This document shows, piece by piece, positions 10,380 through 18,247 of a stretch of 35,944 bases of DNA. Source of the stretch: an uncultured Legionella sp. (GTDB lineage: Bacteria; Pseudomonadota; Gammaproteobacteria; Legionellales; Legionellaceae); the NCBI RefSeq assembly GCF_937871865.1, contig NZ_CALMPD010000231.1, positions 1-35,944 of the forward strand, written 5' to 3'. The notes under the pieces were generated by a model. The model worked only from the letters and a program-made list of their open reading frames with translations, had not been told where the DNA came from and searched no databases. Position numbers and translations under genes: made by a program. Positions within the stretch are counted from its first letter, which is position 1. Every line of letters begins with the position of its first letter.

Positions 10380-11165
10380 ATGACAGTTGAGCACTATCCG
10401 GCTTCACTTGTCAGTCGTCTTGCAATTTCGGAGCCTCTACTGGTGCCGCAGGGGTACTATCGCTCAAAACTATTTATTGCCCCGTTTTCTACCAACTCCC
10501 TGGTTGCAGCAGCAGGCCCCCTGCTGTCCTTGCTGGAAAGACTCTGTTTAAGCCCAAGCCTACCTCCCATTGAAAACATTAGAGAAAACATTGAGCATGA
10601 ATTACGTGCTTTTTACAGCAAACTTGATGCGGCGAAATATCCTCTGGATCTCATTAGCATTGCCCAATATTTATTGTCTGCAACTATTGACGAGATTTTG
10701 GGAAAAAGTTATTTGCGCGTTTATAACGAGGCTGCAAGCTTTAAAGCATTTACTCCTCTGACAAGTGATGGCATTCAGCCACAACAACGATTTTTTGAAG
10801 TATTAAATTACATTAAAGAGCGGCCAAACCAGTTCCTTGATCTAATTGAATTAGTATATTTTTGCCTCATCGTTGGTTTTGAAGGTGAGTATCATGTAAA
10901 AGCTGATGGTCGGCAGGTTCTTGATAATACAATAGAGGATTTGTACCAGATCATTCAGCAATATCGCTTCAATAAACCGCATCGTTTATTTAATGAAAAC
11001 CCTATTCCTAAAACAGTTAAAAAGGATTATAAAGCCTCAGCAATTACCGTAATAATCGCAGTAGGCTTTGTTGCTCTTGCTTTTCTAACCAGTAATGTCT
11101 TGCTGGAAAATAAAGCAAAAAATGTTTTATTTGGACATACCCAACTTGCAATGCTGGATGAATAA
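10380..11165 (+). CDS. icmH: Dot/Icm accessory protein IcmH/DotU
   Basis: DotU is an inner-membrane protein that, with IcmF, stabilises the Dot/Icm complex and helps place it at the cell poles. The family is shared with type VI secretion (TssL). At 261 residues it has the L. pneumophila length. The cytoplasmic domain covers about residues 1-215 (SLLERLCLS, AQYLLSATIDEILG, FFEVLNYIKERP, ELVYFCLIVGFEGEY) and one C-terminal membrane helix lies around 220-242. ATG 10380 has a GGAG ribosome site. Its TAA overlaps the icmF ATG by one base, so the two are co-translated. Confidence 0.95.
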   Translation: MTVEHYPASLVSRLAISEPLLVPQGYYRSKLFIAPFSTNSLVAAAGPLLSLLERLCLSPSLPPIENIRENIEHELRAFYSKLDAAKYPLDLISIAQYLLSATIDEILGKSYLRVYNEAASFKAFTPLTSDGIQPQQRFFEVLNYIKERPNQFLDLIELVYFCLIVGFEGEYHVKADGRQVLDNTIEDLYQIIQQYRFNKPHRLFNENPIPKTVKKDYKASAITVIIAVGFVALAFLTSNVLLENKAKNVLFGHTQLAMLDE

Positions 11166-14086
11166 TGGATAACTCTCTTCGTGCATTATGTGATGCCGTA
11201 AAAAAAATAGTCGCTCAATTAAAACCACAAAGTAACCAACTTTCGTTCATAATAATTACCGGAAGGAACGAGCAAGGAAAATCAGCGCTTTTAAAGCAAA
11301 GCACTATGGAAATAATGCCCGTATTCAGTGAACAAAATGCAAAAATATATTTTAATCAACAAGGAATTATTGTTGAACTGGGAGAAAGCTGGCTTACGCA
11401 TAGCAAAACCTTACTGCAAAATGCGCTAAAACAACTGAATCGATGCAATCGATATCTTAAAATTACCGGTATGATTTTGTGTGTTGATTGCAATGATTTA
11501 TTAATTGCAGAACCCACCCAAATGACTGAAAAAAGAAAATCCCATCTGCAATTATTAGAACGTCTGGGAATTAATCTGGGCTATCGGGTGGAATTGGCTT
11601 TAATATTTACCAAAATGGATACCTTGGCGGGTTTTACTGAATTTTATCAAATGGATCATGCAACCGAGTTATCCAAGCCATTAGGTTTTTCTCTCGACTG
11701 CATTAATCAAACGCGCCAAAAAATAGAAACTTATTCAAATCAGTTTAATCAATTAATTGAGCAGCTTAATCATCAGGTCATTGCGAAGATGCACCCGGTA
11801 CGTTCTACAATCAAACGCAGTTTAATTCGCGAGTTCCCACTGCAGCTCGCCAGTCTGCGAATGCCCGTGCAAGCGCTTATCCAGGGGATTTCGCCCAAGC
11901 TATTTCAATTACACTCCATTTATTTTACCAGTGCCGAGCAAGGCGGAGTAAGCATCGACAGGCTAAACAAGAAAATTCAGCATGAATATGCTTTGGTAGT
12001 GCAAGACACTTTTCCACAAGCCACGAATTTCAGAGCTTATTTTGTAGAAGGTGCTTTAAAATCTATCCAGGAACAATGCAGTCAGGCTCCTCAAATTAGA
12101 ACCATTCCTCAAAGACCATTAATTGCTGCGGCATCAGGTATTGCAGCACTCAGCTTAATTTTACTAAGCTATAGCCATTTCAAAACATCCCATATACTGG
12201 ATGAAGCAAGTAAAGAGCTGCTCGCTTATGATACCTTGAACAGCCAAGGGCATACTGGCGCACAAGCGTTATACCATCTCTCAAAAGCAGCCAATAGTAT
12301 GGGGAATGTAAAGACCAATTCAATATCGCAGCCTCATGTTCACCAATTAAAATTAAATCTGCACAATCATGCCAAACAACGACTGGATGGTGAGTTTATT
12401 CCTTCATTATCGAATGAGTTGGAACAGGTTATTACCAATCCAAGTAATACGCCAATCACCCGCTATAAAGCGTTAAAAGTCTATTTAATGCTAGGACAAC
12501 CGGAACATTTCTCAGCAGATGAAATCTATCTATGGTTTAAGCAGCAATGGGAGAAAAACCCCGATACCTCAAAGAGTCAATTAACGCTATTGAAAAATAC
12601 GCTGAGCAAACCAATACAAAACATCAGCATCAAGCAACAAGTGATTAGTGATGCACGAAATTACTTAAATGCTCTGCCTACCAATTACTTGTATTATTCT
12701 GTTGCCAAAGAATCCTTTCCAACAGCGAAACAGAACATTGCAGTAGAAGGATTCGTCCTGCCAACAGATGAGTTGCCGATTTATTTCACTAAAAACGGTT
12801 TTGAAACCGTAATTAAGGATATCCCCAATATTAGCAGTAAACTGCAAGCGGAAAACTGGGTGCTTGCCCGCCAGGATCTGGCTCAGCTGAACAGTTTATT
12901 AATTCAGGCGTATTGCTTTGATTATGTAATCTGGTGGCAAACGTTCTTGAAAAAATCGCACCCCATACATTACCAAAACTATCAGCAAGGCAGCCAGGTT
13001 GTTAAATTGCTGCAACAATCTGATGCCATCGGTAAATTAATCACCCTGGTGCAACAAGAAACAAAACCAGATATGACTACGGATGCTACTTCTAATTTCA
13101 ATCAATTCGTTGCCCATAAATTTACTGATTTGAGTTTAACAAGTGTATCCAGTATTAAAGAGCTCAGTTTAAGAATCAGCGAACTGGAACGCTTTATTTC
13201 AACCCTATCCGTAATAAATGATGATGGAAAAACTGCTTTTTCATTCACGAAATCACGCTTTATCAATGAAAACTCAACCGATCCGGTAAGCTTACTGTTT
13301 ATCCAGGCACGGCATTTGCCCGAACCAATCAGCACCTGGACAAAACAATTAGCCGGAGATGCCTGGGTTATCCTGATTAAAGATACTCGCCAATACATCA
13401 ACCATCAATGGCAACAAACGGTATTCCGTGAATTTCAAAATAATATAGCCAAACGCTATCCTTTTGATGCCACACAAACCAAAGAAATCCAGATAAATGA
13501 TTTTAATCATTTCTTTTCCACTCACGGTGTATTGAATACGTTTACAGAACAATACATAAAACCATTCCTTGATGTTTCAAATGCTGAATGGAAATCTAAA
13601 TCAGTCAATGAGTTCGTCATGCCTATTTCAAGTGATGCAATTGACGAAATAATAAGAGCCAACATTATTACCAATATGTTTTTCCCTGATCATGGAGATC
13701 AAAGCAAGATAGACTTCAGTTTACAAAAAATAAGTCTAGATCCTGTTGTTTCCAGTTTAAACCTGGAAATTGGCGAAGTTAAATTAACAGACACTCAAGG
13801 CTCAGATTCCTTTATCCGATTTACCTGGCCCCAAAACAACGCAAAATTGGCTCTGGATTCCATTGAAGGAAACCATTACGAACTAGCAGAACAAGGTACC
13901 TGGGCAATATTCAAACTCCTGGAAAAAGTAAATGTTCTGATTGATGAACAAGACAGTTCCAATTTACAAATACTTTTTGAAGTAAATAGTAATTCTGGTC
14001 GCTATTTACTAAAAACCAATAACAAAATTAATCCTTTTACTCCCGGAATATTGAATGGTTTTGTACTGAATGAGGCAATAGTCTAG
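11165..14086 (+). CDS. icmF: Dot/Icm protein IcmF
   Basis: IcmF is a large inner-membrane protein that works with DotU to stabilise the Dot/Icm apparatus; it is the homologue of type VI TssM. The 973 residues equal the L. pneumophila length. A P-loop GRNEQGKS lies at residues 33-40 in a small GTPase-like domain, with a predicted membrane segment around 318-340 (IAAASGIAALSLILLSY). A long periplasmic region follows, ending in a beta-rich IcmF C-terminal domain. The N-terminal membrane hairpin of typical TssM proteins is missing, as in known Legionella IcmF. Beyond its stop lies the accessory island rather than more icm genes. Confidence 0.95.
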   Translation: MDNSLRALCDAVKKIVAQLKPQSNQLSFIIITGRNEQGKSALLKQSTMEIMPVFSEQNAKIYFNQQGIIVELGESWLTHSKTLLQNALKQLNRCNRYLKITGMILCVDCNDLLIAEPTQMTEKRKSHLQLLERLGINLGYRVELALIFTKMDTLAGFTEFYQMDHATELSKPLGFSLDCINQTRQKIETYSNQFNQLIEQLNHQVIAKMHPVRSTIKRSLIREFPLQLASLRMPVQALIQGISPKLFQLHSIYFTSAEQGGVSIDRLNKKIQHEYALVVQDTFPQATNFRAYFVEGALKSIQEQCSQAPQIRTIPQRPLIAAASGIAALSLILLSYSHFKTSHILDEASKELLAYDTLNSQGHTGAQALYHLSKAANSMGNVKTNSISQPHVHQLKLNLHNHAKQRLDGEFIPSLSNELEQVITNPSNTPITRYKALKVYLMLGQPEHFSADEIYLWFKQQWEKNPDTSKSQLTLLKNTLSKPIQNISIKQQVISDARNYLNALPTNYLYYSVAKESFPTAKQNIAVEGFVLPTDELPIYFTKNGFETVIKDIPNISSKLQAENWVLARQDLAQLNSLLIQAYCFDYVIWWQTFLKKSHPIHYQNYQQGSQVVKLLQQSDAIGKLITLVQQETKPDMTTDATSNFNQFVAHKFTDLSLTSVSSIKELSLRISELERFISTLSVINDDGKTAFSFTKSRFINENSTDPVSLLFIQARHLPEPISTWTKQLAGDAWVILIKDTRQYINHQWQQTVFREFQNNIAKRYPFDATQTKEIQINDFNHFFSTHGVLNTFTEQYIKPFLDVSNAEWKSKSVNEFVMPISSDAIDEIIRANIITNMFFPDHGDQSKIDFSLQKISLDPVVSSLNLEIGEVKLTDTQGSDSFIRFTWPQNNAKLALDSIEGNHYELAEQGTWAIFKLLEKVNVLIDEQDSSNLQILFEVNSNSGRYLLKTNNKINPFTPGILNGFVLNEAIV

Positions 14087-14245
14087 CAAGAAAGTTAACT
14101 ATTTAAGAACTTTGCTATCGCTGTTGAGCGCTAATTCAGCTTCTCATCGGAGAATGCAATTTCAAAAAGCCAGCGAAATTTGGAATTCCGCAGCCGACTG
14201 AAAGTCTTTGTGCCTAAAATTAGACAGGTACTCATTCTTACGTTA
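14087..14245. other. convergent gap between icmF and the repeat-protein gene
   Basis: This is 159 bases between two converging genes. A weak inverted repeat (AAAGTT/AACTTT, 14091-14113) follows the icmF stop but lacks a T-run. No gene or convincing terminator is seen. Confidence 0.4.
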
Positions 14246-15001
14246 TCAAAAGTTAAATTGACGGGATTCCTCAGAATACTCCTCAATGTCTATTATATTG
14301 GCCGGGGTATGCGTAATCACTTGTTGTGAAAAGAAAAAAGATTGATTGTCATGCTTAGATCTTTTAGGAGGAAGATTATTTACGTTATCATCATTCATGT
14401 CTTTTGTTCTTTTTCCCAAAAGTAACTCTTTATCAATGGTTAAATTAGAATCGGCTAAGCGATGGCGCTGATAATAATTGTTTTGGGTAATATACCCTTG
14501 GGTGCCTTTTTTAGTGCCTTGGGGAGCTGGCTCTCCAGTTTCTTCATGTACTAAGCGATGCCGCTGATAATAACAGTGTTGGGTAATATACCCTTGACTG
14601 CCTTTTTTAGTACCTTCCGGGGCTGGCTCACCCGTTTCCTCATGTACTAAGCGATGCCGTTGATAATAATTTTTTTGGGTAATATATCCCTTGCTACCAG
14701 GCACCGTGCCTCCGGGAGCTGGCTCTCCTGTTTCCTCATTAACTAAGCGATGACGCTGATAATAACAGTGTTGGGTAATATAGCCTTTGGTGCCTTTTTT
14801 AGTGCCTTCGGGGGCTGGCTCACCTGTTTTCTCATATACTAAAGCGTCTATCTCTTTGCTTACCTCTTTGTTTACAGGATTTTTATTTTTGTATCCAGTT
14901 ATTTTATTTTCATAAAAAACCGTTAACTCTGGAGATAACTTAAGATTTTTTGCTGAAGGCAAAAAAGATAATTTATCGTTTCTATACGCTTTTAGAATCA
15001 A
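14246..15001 (-). CDS. tandem-repeat protein, candidate Dot/Icm effector
   Basis: I do not recognise this 251-residue protein. After a Lys-rich N-terminal region (1-54) it has four tandem 32-residue repeats at 55-182, each with TGEPAP, a GT..G stretch, GYITQ and YYQRHRL. The tail 183-251 has two basic clusters (GKRTKD and PPKRSKHD, starting about 196 and 211) that resemble a bipartite nuclear localisation signal, then a Glu-rich end (DIEEYSEESRQFNF) of the kind seen in Dot/Icm substrates. There is no signal peptide or membrane helix. The frame has no upstream ATG: it opens with TTG at 15001, while a better placed ATG at 15026 is one base out of frame across an A7 tract. A PmrA-like box and TATAAT lie upstream. 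Effector status is inferred. Confidence 0.7.
   Translation of the reverse strand: MILKAYRNDKLSFLPSAKNLKLSPELTVFYENKITGYKNKNPVNKEVSKEIDALVYEKTGEPAPEGTKKGTKGYITQHCYYQRHRLVNEETGEPAPGGTVPGSKGYITQKNYYQRHRLVHEETGEPAPEGTKKGSQGYITQHCYYQRHRLVHEETGEPAPQGTKKGTQGYITQNNYYQRHRLADSNLTIDKELLLGKRTKDMNDDNVNNLPPKRSKHDNQSFFFSQQVITHTPANIIDIEEYSEESRQFNF
14456..14839 (-). repeat. four tandem 96-bp coding repeats
   Basis: The repeats are exact multiples of 96 bp: the conserved GATG(G/C/A)CG start points on the plus strand fall at 14461, 14557, 14653 and 14749. They encode the four 32-residue units of the repeat protein. The most variable codons sit before GYITQ (EGTKKGT, GGTVPGS, EGTKKGS, QGTKKGT) and after it (HC, KN, HC, NN). 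High DNA identity suggests recent duplication and likely copy-number variation between strains. Confidence 0.9.
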
Positions 15002-15023
15002 ACTTAATAATTTTTTTATCGTA

Positions 15024-15026
15024 CAT
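15024..15026 (-). other. alternative ATG start separated from the long frame by an A7 tract
   Basis: This ATG lies about 25 bases after the transcription start expected from the TATAAT. Its own frame reads MYDKKIIKFDSKSV then stops. Removing one A from the A7 run (plus-strand T7, 15011-15017) would join it to the long frame as MYDKKLLSLILKAYR. It may be the true start with slippage or a frameshift, or a mutation or sequencing error. Confidence 0.4.
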
Positions 15027-15057
15027 AATAAAAAGGCTACTAGGGAACACTGGTTGA

Positions 15058-15090
15058 ATTATAACCTTTTATTCTTAAATCAACATTAAG
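15058..15090 (-). promoter_or_regulatory. PmrA-like box and -10 element of the repeat-protein gene
   Basis: The minus strand of 15071-15090 reads CTTAATGTT, GA, TTTAAGAAT. The known Legionella PmrA site is two copies of cTTAATatT separated by 2 bases; matches here are 8 of 9 and 6 of 9 with the correct spacing. Seven bases downstream is a perfect TATAAT (15058-15063), so the box overlaps the -35 position as expected for PmrA activation. PmrA controls many Dot/Icm effector genes. Confidence 0.55.
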
Positions 15091-15209
15091 GTCACTGTCA
15101 ATCTGTTTTTAACGACTGACGCGAGATTATTTCTCAAATCCAATTTAAATTTGGAGCTAAAATGAAAGGATTCCTCTGAGCTGATTTATCCCCACAAATT
15201 TTGTTATCG

Positions 15210-15310
15210 TTCCTGCGAGGCAGGAATCCATGGTTCGCTTACACCAACCTATGTTTGCGATATTGTCCTTATATTGCAAATACAAGCTAACATGGATTTA
15301 CTAGAGTGAC
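15210..15310. repeat. large imperfect palindrome, MITE- or REP-like
   Basis: A TTCCTG/CAGGAA mini-hairpin (15210-15226) opens the element. AATCCATG at 15225-15232 pairs with CATGGATT at 15291-15298, and further in TTTGCGATAT pairs with ATATTGCAAA with one wobble, so both halves of about 40 bases are mutually complementary with small gaps. The CCTGCGAGGCAGGAATCCA section resembles widespread dispersed bacterial repeats. It looks like a decayed non-coding mobile repeat in the island. Confidence 0.45.
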
Positions 15311-15328
15311 GCCTATATGATTGTCAGT

Positions 15329-15357
15329 TTGCGGAAAAATTCAATAGCTCATGTTAT
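15329..15357 (+). promoter_or_regulatory. possible promoter of the SseB-like gene
   Basis: TTGCGG at 15329-15334 is followed after 17 bases by TGTTAT at 15352-15357, 22 bases before the ATG at 15379. This is a weak pattern match. The 359-base gap from 15002 to 15360 otherwise holds the PmrA-like promoter of the opposite gene and the palindrome at 15210-15310. Confidence 0.3.
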
Positions 15358-15378
15358 TTTTTGCTCTATATTGATACA

Positions 15379-16107
15379 ATGGATTTCTTTTTAACGAATA
15401 AATACTTTATGGAAACACCCGAACACAAAACTGCTTCTGCTTCAGCCAACCAAGAACTAAAAGCACTGCTTGAGATAGAAAATACCAACAGACGAGGGGC
15501 TTGGTATAATTGCCTCACAAATTGCCTCCCCTATGCTAACTTTACCAGTGGAGAACCTGAGATCCTATTCAATCCAGCAGGCTTCACTTACTATAATCTT
15601 GAGCTTACAAACATACCTGAAGACCGCACTCTCATAACTAACTATACAATTCCTACTCTCATCGATACGTTCTTAATCAGTGAAGGAGTTGGTATATCCA
15701 TTGAGGCGCGTACCCCAACAAAAGCGGTAGATATCAGCTATGGAGACATCCTGGGTTTTCATCTCTACCGAACATTTGCTGAACCAGAAAATCACCTATT
15801 CAAAACAAATAAACCTCGTGCCTCTATTATTGGAGAAGAAACAGAGATCGTCATCAACGACGTGCCGGAGCAAGTCCTGCCCACGACCTCAATAGAATTA
15901 CTTGACGCAATCATACTGCATTACGGCTTCAACGATGCCAAAATAAAGCTCATCTATCTGCCTGAAATGGAACAGTATGAACTAGTCTTCTCGATTAACA
16001 CGAATCAAATGACATCCAGTAAAATACAAGCCTTAGTCCAAAAACTAGGCTGGTTTTTACCAAGGTATTATTCTTATTTGATTTGTGATCTAAACCAATA
16101 TGAGTAA
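15379..16107 (+). CDS. hypothetical protein resembling the SseB family
   Basis: This is a cytoplasmic-type protein of 242 residues. Its layout recalls SseB (enhanced serine sensitivity) proteins: an N-terminal helix with NQELKALLE, a middle segment with a YTIPTLIDTFL helix, and a C-terminal part with IGEETEIVINDVPEQVLP followed by a helix and an IKLIYLPEMEQYELVFSI strand pair. I see this by eye from the order of motifs, so it is a tentative family call. The function of SseB itself is poorly known. Start choice is open: ATG 15379 or ATG 15409 (METPEHK), the latter leaving about the same leader as E. coli SseB. Neither has a clear ribosome site. It is transcribed opposite to its neighbours. Confidence 0.55.
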   Translation: MDFFLTNKYFMETPEHKTASASANQELKALLEIENTNRRGAWYNCLTNCLPYANFTSGEPEILFNPAGFTYYNLELTNIPEDRTLITNYTIPTLIDTFLISEGVGISIEARTPTKAVDISYGDILGFHLYRTFAEPENHLFKTNKPRASIIGEETEIVINDVPEQVLPTTSIELLDAIILHYGFNDAKIKLIYLPEMEQYELVFSINTNQMTSSKIQALVQKLGWFLPRYYSYLICDLNQYE

Positions 16108-16210
16108 GGTATTGCATAGGCCATTTAGTGGTTTTTATGGATGGTTTTCGTGATTTAATTAGCATAAGCAGCACGTCCTCCAACAAGATTGACTCAAAAA
16201 ATTAAGGGGA

Positions 16211-16375
16211 CTACGATATCGTGGCATGCTCAATACGACAAATTGATTTAAGCTGAGCAATGATGGTCTCGATTAGATGCATAAATTTGGAAATGTATAT
16301 GTCCGGCATATTATCTGCCAATAATTCATTCGATGATAAATTGCGAGGGCGAAGCAAAAATTCTAGAACATCCAT
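16211..16375 (-). CDS. doubtful small ORF, 54 aa
   Basis: This frame encodes MDVLEFLLRP through to IEHATIS, with a reasonable amino-acid mix and helical character around FMHLIETIIAQLKS. I find no family. No strong ribosome site precedes ATG 16375. It may be a real small protein, a fragment of a decayed gene, or chance. Confidence 0.2.
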   Translation of the reverse strand: MDVLEFLLRPRNLSSNELLADNMPDIYISKFMHLIETIIAQLKSICRIEHATIS

Positions 16376-16423
16376 AAATATTCATGTAGTTAAAACGATT
16401 TTGAATTTGGCACATCTTAAATC

Positions 16424-16459
16424 CACCAATGAGTCGATACTAAATTTGACTCATTGGTG
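16424..16459. repeat. perfect 12-bp inverted repeat
   Basis: CACCAATGAGTC at 16424-16435 and GACTCATTGGTG at 16448-16459 pair perfectly around a 12-base loop. It could be a bidirectional transcription stop between the convergent genes, a protein-binding site, or remains of a mobile-element end. No poly-T follows on either side. Confidence 0.5.
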
Positions 16460-16519
16460 ATGTATCTTGCTCAACTGAACTCCTATGCTTTCACATAGGG
16501 TTGTTTAACATCCTATCAG

Positions 16520-18226
16520 CTAGCCAAGAAAAGTCCGTACACAACGAACATTTATCAGACCAGTGCGAGACTTTTCAACTTCTTGTTGAGAAGCCGTGTT
16601 CGGAATCGGAGTAATGTATTGCATCCATGCCCAATTTTGAGCGGGAGTAATGATAGTGCTTCCTTCAGTAGAGCTCCAGAAGTCACCAAACATTAAATGA
16701 AAAGCATTCAAATTGGATTGAATGTTTTGCTGTATGGGTTCAGCAGCAGTGCCACAGTGAGCACCCGGATTGTAAGTATTAAATCCCATTTCACAAATGG
16801 CCGGTAAATAAAAGCCATAATAGCCATAACCATTAATACGAGCAGTATAATAATCACAAAAGGCTGCAGCAACTGGGGCACTTAAGTTAGCATTCATAAT
16901 ACGCGCGGTATTACATTGTCCATTGGAAGCACCATTACAGGAATTAGGTCCAAACTGGCTTTTGTCATCGATGCCTCCAACCTCAACAGATGGTCCCCAT
17001 CTCAAACCTTTAACCACGTCAATAGTGGACACAACTTTACCATTAACAGTTGGTGTTGACACCGCCCCTCCATTATTAATTTCAAACAAATAGCCGCCTT
17101 CAAAAATATTACCATAGGTTAGCACTGTAATCGAAGTCGTGAATGGTGAGGTGGTATTAGTACCAGACGCCGTCAAAATGCTGGGAATAGGCTCACTAGC
17201 AGAAGAGGTTGTCGGTGTAGTACCCGGGGTAACAGTTAACGCGCAAGAAGTATTCGGTGCAATATCACCGCAACTGGCTGGAGTTACAGTAGTACCACTG
17301 GGAAGAGGTGGTGATATGGTATAGGTCACGTTTTCCGCAGTAGCTGGACCAGAATTATGTATACTAATAGTTCGAGAACTTGATATACACAATTGATTCA
17401 CCGGATCCCACGTACTGTGCTGATCGGCACAGCTTTGTTCAGTTACCCCCCGCTCTCGCGTTAAAATATCCTTGGCCGCTAAAGTATAACTACTATAGCC
17501 CACAGCGAATGAAGCAGTGTTTGAGGAGGTAGCGGTCACATTAATGGTAAAACTATTAGTGTTTATGCCAGTAATAGCTATGGCAGTTGGGCCTTCAGGT
17601 ATTGGACTGGTAAAATTCATCGTACATGACGCACCTGGCTCCAATATTGCAGGGCAATTATTGCTCACATTAATAGCACTTCCAGCAGGAATTATGGCTC
17701 TGATATTATGTAATGGCTGACTCGTACCGGCCTGATGAATAGTGATGGTACCGCTATTGCTGACAGGAAAAGTTAATCCTGCGGGCGTAGCAATAATTAC
17801 CCCATCGACCTTTATCTTCAGATTATTTTCAGCAGGATGGTAACATTGGTTAGGATTTGGGCTACCATCAGCGTTGGCTTGACACATGTCCAAGCCCTCA
17901 ATACCCCGACCAGGCACCTGATTCCCATGAACAGTCAGCCTTAAAAGGCAGGTATCATTGGGCTGTCCTGCGGGACCTAATTTACAAGGAGCCATCTGCT
18001 GAACCCCGTCGCGATGTAGCATCACCAATGTTTTTTCTCTACTGGAGTTATTCTTAATAAAGTACGCCACTCTTGCAATACCGTTTCCAGCAACAACGAT
18101 GTCTGTTTCGGTTAGAGGAGTAAAACTCCATAATGGGCCACCTGCCTGAGCCATTAAGGCGGTTAATGCCAAGAATAGTCCAATTGTTATTTTGTTCCAT
18201 AAAATAGTCTTGCTTTTTCGATACAT
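16520..18226 (-). CDS. secreted protein with Lcl/DUF1566-like C-terminal domain
   Basis: This predicted exported protein has 568 residues from ATG 18226, which has AAGGA at ribosome-site distance; the longer frame from 18247 lacks this. A signal peptide (KTILWNKITIGLFLALTALMAQA) ends before GGPLWSF. The middle part is Ser/Thr/Asn-rich and beta-strand-like with repeated immunoglobulin-like or DUF11-like stretches (SISNSG/SIHNSG, ENVTYTISPPLPSGTTVTP). The last 190 residues, with GLRWGPSVEVGG, FYLPAICEMGFN, FWSSTE and a final RCVRTF, match the DUF1566 / Lcl C-terminal type. Cysteines are paired as in periplasmic or surface proteins. It probably sits at the surface or is released through the type II system. 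Exact role unknown. Confidence 0.75.
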   Translation of the reverse strand: MYRKSKTILWNKITIGLFLALTALMAQAGGPLWSFTPLTETDIVVAGNGIARVAYFIKNNSSREKTLVMLHRDGVQQMAPCKLGPAGQPNDTCLLRLTVHGNQVPGRGIEGLDMCQANADGSPNPNQCYHPAENNLKIKVDGVIIATPAGLTFPVSNSGTITIHQAGTSQPLHNIRAIIPAGSAINVSNNCPAILEPGASCTMNFTSPIPEGPTAIAITGINTNSFTINVTATSSNTASFAVGYSSYTLAAKDILTRERGVTEQSCADQHSTWDPVNQLCISSSRTISIHNSGPATAENVTYTISPPLPSGTTVTPASCGDIAPNTSCALTVTPGTTPTTSSASEPIPSILTASGTNTTSPFTTSITVLTYGNIFEGGYLFEINNGGAVSTPTVNGKVVSTIDVVKGLRWGPSVEVGGIDDKSQFGPNSCNGASNGQCNTARIMNANLSAPVAAAFCDYYTARINGYGYYGFYLPAICEMGFNTYNPGAHCGTAAEPIQQNIQSNLNAFHLMFGDFWSSTEGSTIITPAQNWAWMQYITPIPNTASQQEVEKSRTGLINVRCVRTFLG

Positions 18227-18247
18227 GATAGTCCTTAATTTGCACAA

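Larger units (their letters stand above)
16108..16519. other. 412-base gap with inverted repeats
   Basis: Two convergent genes flank this gap. It holds a doubtful 54-aa minus-strand frame (16211-16375), a 12-bp perfect inverted repeat (16424-16459) and a 6-bp hairpin CCTATG/CATAGG (16482-16499). The small hairpin follows the secreted-protein gene and may help end its transcript, but there is no T-run. Confidence 0.4.

Noticed and set aside
14456..14839. Regularly spaced repeats that could suggest a CRISPR array
   Set aside because: The 96-bp units are contiguous, without unique spacers, and are in frame with one coding sequence.
16482..16499. CCTATG/CATAGG hairpin as a terminator of the secreted-protein gene
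   Set aside because: The stem is only 6 bp and no T-run follows; kept only as a remark.
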